A stretch of 64,000 nucleotides of DNA, taken from positions 62,001 to 126,000 of the forward strand of contig NZ_QOUX01000047.1 of NCBI RefSeq assembly GCF_004116265.1, read 5' to 3'. A model generated the notes under the pieces. That model saw only the letters and a list, made by a program, of their open reading frames with translations. It was not told where the DNA came from and made no database searches. The position numbers and the translations under genes are program-made. Shown piece by piece: positions 62,431-64,000 of the stretch. The DNA comes from Anaerobacillus alkaliphilus. GTDB lineage: Bacteria; Bacillota; Bacilli; Bacillales; Anaerobacillaceae. Every line of letters starts with the position of its first letter. Within the stretch, counting starts at the first letter, position 1.

Positions 62431-64000
62431 ATGCTTAAAAAGTATAAATATATTAAACTCTTCATTTATATATTAATCTTTTTGTTTATCTATCCCAATC
62501 ATAGTTTTGCCAATACCGCTTATAAAACCTTTACAGAAGATGGGTATGGAAACTATGTTGAAACCCAGACTGCTTATACAGTAGTGAATACAATTATTAA
62601 ATTTGGAGATGAACAATTTCGTCAGGCTTCTGATCTAAAAATTGATAAATTTGGACTGTTGTATGTCTCGGATACTGGAAATAAACGAATTCTAGTTGGG
62701 AATAAACATGGTGAACTAGTAAGGATAATTGGGGAAGGGGTATTACAAAGACCAAACGGTATTTTCATAGCAGAAGATGATAGGTTATATGTGGCTGATG
62801 AAGTGGCAGCAAAAGTCTTTGTTTTTACCTTAGAGGGAGAATTAGTTGCTGAATTTGGAAAACCGGACAGTATCTTATTCGGTAAAACGTCTACGTTTGT
62901 TCCAGAAAAGGTGGCCGTAGATCGCCGCGATAATATTTATATCATTTCGAGAGGAAATCCGAATGGAATTATTCAAATTAACGCGAATAGCGGACAGTTT
63001 ATTGGCTACTTTTCACCTAACCGAACGGTTGTCACGCCGTTAACTGTTTTTCGAAAAGCGATTTTTACAGATGAACAGTTAAGCAAAATGATTAGTATGG
63101 TACCGCCCAATGCTCATAACCTAAATATTGATAAACGAGGTCTTGTGTACACCGTTACTCATGGCGAAAGAATAAAGTCTATCAAAAAATTAAATATGGC
63201 AGGGCTTAATATTATCGATATGAACGTCTATGACCCATTTCCTTCGTCCATTGACGTAGGATCGTTAGACAATATCTTTGTCTCAGGAGAAAACGGATTT
63301 ATCTATGAGTATACCAGCGAAGGAAACTTACTTTTTGTTTTTGGTGGGCGAGATGACGGTCGTCAACGGGTCGGACTTTTCAACAAAATTTCAGCGATCG
63401 CTTTGGATGAACATGATCATATTTACGCACTTGATCCTGAAAAAAGACAAATTCAACTATTTCAGCCAACTGAATTTGCTGACTTGGTTCATAATGCCTT
63501 AGCTCTTTATCAAAATGGTGATTATACACAAAGTAAAGAACCATGGAAAGAGGTTATTCGATTAAATAGTTTGTTCGATTTCGCCAATCTTGGATTAGGT
63601 GAAGCCTACTTTAAAGAAGAACAATATCAGGAGGCGTTAAATTCCTATCGCTCAGCCAAGTATAAGGTAGGTTACTCTGACGCTTTTTGGGAAAATCGCA
63701 ACATCTGGGTTCGAGAAAATATTATTACTTTCCTCTTCTTGATACTTGGATTACTAATCGTCAAGAAAGTGTTAAGTCGGGTCGAAAGCAAACGTCGATA
63801 TTGGTTCACATTTAAAACTAAGATGAATGAAAAATACAATTTAAAGTTAATCAAGGATCTTGTATTTCTAAAAAACTTCATACGAAGTCCCATTGATAGC
63901 TTTTATAGTATGAAATATGAAAACAAAACGAGTTATCTGTCTTCAATTTTATTGCTATTTTTCTTCTTTACTCTCTTTGTTTTAGAAAAGTATTACTCTG
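62431..64000 (+). CDS. NHL-repeat/TPR membrane protein of the sugar ABC operon (3' end outside window)
   Basis: ATG at 62431 behind AGGTGAGAAA; the frame is open to the window end (>523 residues). Signal-type N-terminus (~8-28), then NHL-like propeller blades (RQASDLKIDKFGLLYVSDTG; QRPNGIFIAEDDRLYVADE; NKISAIALDEHDHIYALD), a TPR-like pair at ~355-410, and membrane helices from ~430 and from the window end. It resembles NHL-YIP1 proteins found beside sugar ABC genes in Paenibacillus/Bacillus. Likely extracytoplasmic sensing or scaffolding for the importer. Confidence 0.8.
   Translation, partial: MLKKYKYIKLFIYILIFLFIYPNHSFANTAYKTFTEDGYGNYVETQTAYTVVNTIIKFGDEQFRQASDLKIDKFGLLYVSDTGNKRILVGNKHGELVRIIGEGVLQRPNGIFIAEDDRLYVADEVAAKVFVFTLEGELVAEFGKPDSILFGKTSTFVPEKVAVDRRDNIYIISRGNPNGIIQINANSGQFIGYFSPNRTVVTPLTVFRKAIFTDEQLSKMISMVPPNAHNLNIDKRGLVYTVTHGERIKSIKKLNMAGLNIIDMNVYDPFPSSIDVGSLDNIFVSGENGFIYEYTSEGNLLFVFGGRDDGRQRVGLFNKISAIALDEHDHIYALDPEKRQIQLFQPTEFADLVHNALALYQNGDYTQSKEPWKEVIRLNSLFDFANLGLGEAYFKEEQYQEALNSYRSAKYKVGYSDAFWENRNIWVRENIITFLFLILGLLIVKKVLSRVESKRRYWFTFKTKMNEKYNLKLIKDLVFLKNFIRSPIDSFYSMKYENKTSYLSSILLLFFFFTLFVLEKYYS

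Noticed and set aside
1-64000. tRNA or rRNA genes, prophage or integrative element
   Set aside because: No T-loop GGTTCGAATCC-type motif, rRNA segment, integrase or phage structural gene was seen on either strand by reading; a tRNAscan run would settle it.

Overview
The window looks like chromosome of a low-GC, spore-forming Bacillaceae. Supporting signs are strong AGGAGG-type ribosome binding sites with frequent TTG/GTG starts, a 30-residue YjcZ-type sporulation mini-protein, a ba3-type terminal oxidase, GntR-ABC and TetR-MATE pairs, and many perfect rho-independent terminators. No tRNA, rRNA, prophage or CRISPR array was seen. Species cannot be named from this sequence.

The most striking content is a set of four probable selenoprotein genes. 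Three are consecutive (32231-34261): an AhpD-like carboxymuconolactone-decarboxylase-family protein, a TlpA-like redoxin and a CueP-like copper-binding lipoprotein. The fourth (47244-47765) is a second CueP-like lipoprotein. Each gene has exactly one in-frame TGA, placed where the family has a redox or metal-binding cysteine. Each TGA is followed 17-21 nt later by the loop of a 7-bp hairpin with a 3-nt GGT/GGC loop, which fits the bacterial SECIS model. In the CueP pair the predicted Sec takes the place of a cysteine I recall as invariant in CueP. No sel genes lie in the window.

Layout. 1-5 kb: end of a TPR protein, a GntR-ABC-permease operon, a thioredoxin-like protein and a GNAT acetyltransferase. 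5-11 kb: an rpn pseudogene split by a 192-bp MITE, a beta-lactamase-fold hydrolase, an alpha/beta hydrolase, gene remnants, a second MITE copy and the YjcZ mini-gene. 10.7-13.5 kb: Mn2+ (yybP-ykoY) riboswitch, TerC, UppP, DedA. 13.8-23.3 kb: SEC-C protein, S9 peptidase, MFS transporter, DUF4177, membrane proteins, DUF817/XRE/DUF2975 operon, APH-type kinase. 23.8-27.3 kb: TPR-GTPase and M50 metalloprotease. 27.5-29.5 kb: group II intron. 29.6-32.1 kb: c-di-GMP-I riboswitch and GGDEF-EAL enzyme. 32.2-35.7 kb: selenoprotein cluster and a frameshifted HtrA with a response-regulator-like box. 35.8-47 kb: MATE/TetR, TPR-GGDEF, PhoX-TatA with a Pho-box-like array, ADP-ribosylglycohydrolase, intact rpn. 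47-52 kb: second CueP, histidine phosphatase, XRE plus PstS-like protein, strictosidine-synthase-like protein. 52.7-57.3 kb: ba3 oxidase (2A, II, I), SCO, Met/His-rich membrane protein, CtaB. 57.6-64 kb: carbohydrate ABC importer with an oversized binding protein, two permeases and an NHL/TPR membrane protein that runs off the window.

Common threads are thiol/selenol redox and copper handling (CueP pair, AhpD/TlpA, SCO, CuA oxidase), c-di-GMP signalling (riboswitch, GGDEF-EAL, GGDEF) and envelope stress or phosphate control. Intergenic space is rich in dispersed palindromic repeats. Several sit at gene 3' ends, and one supplies the last codons of a gene.
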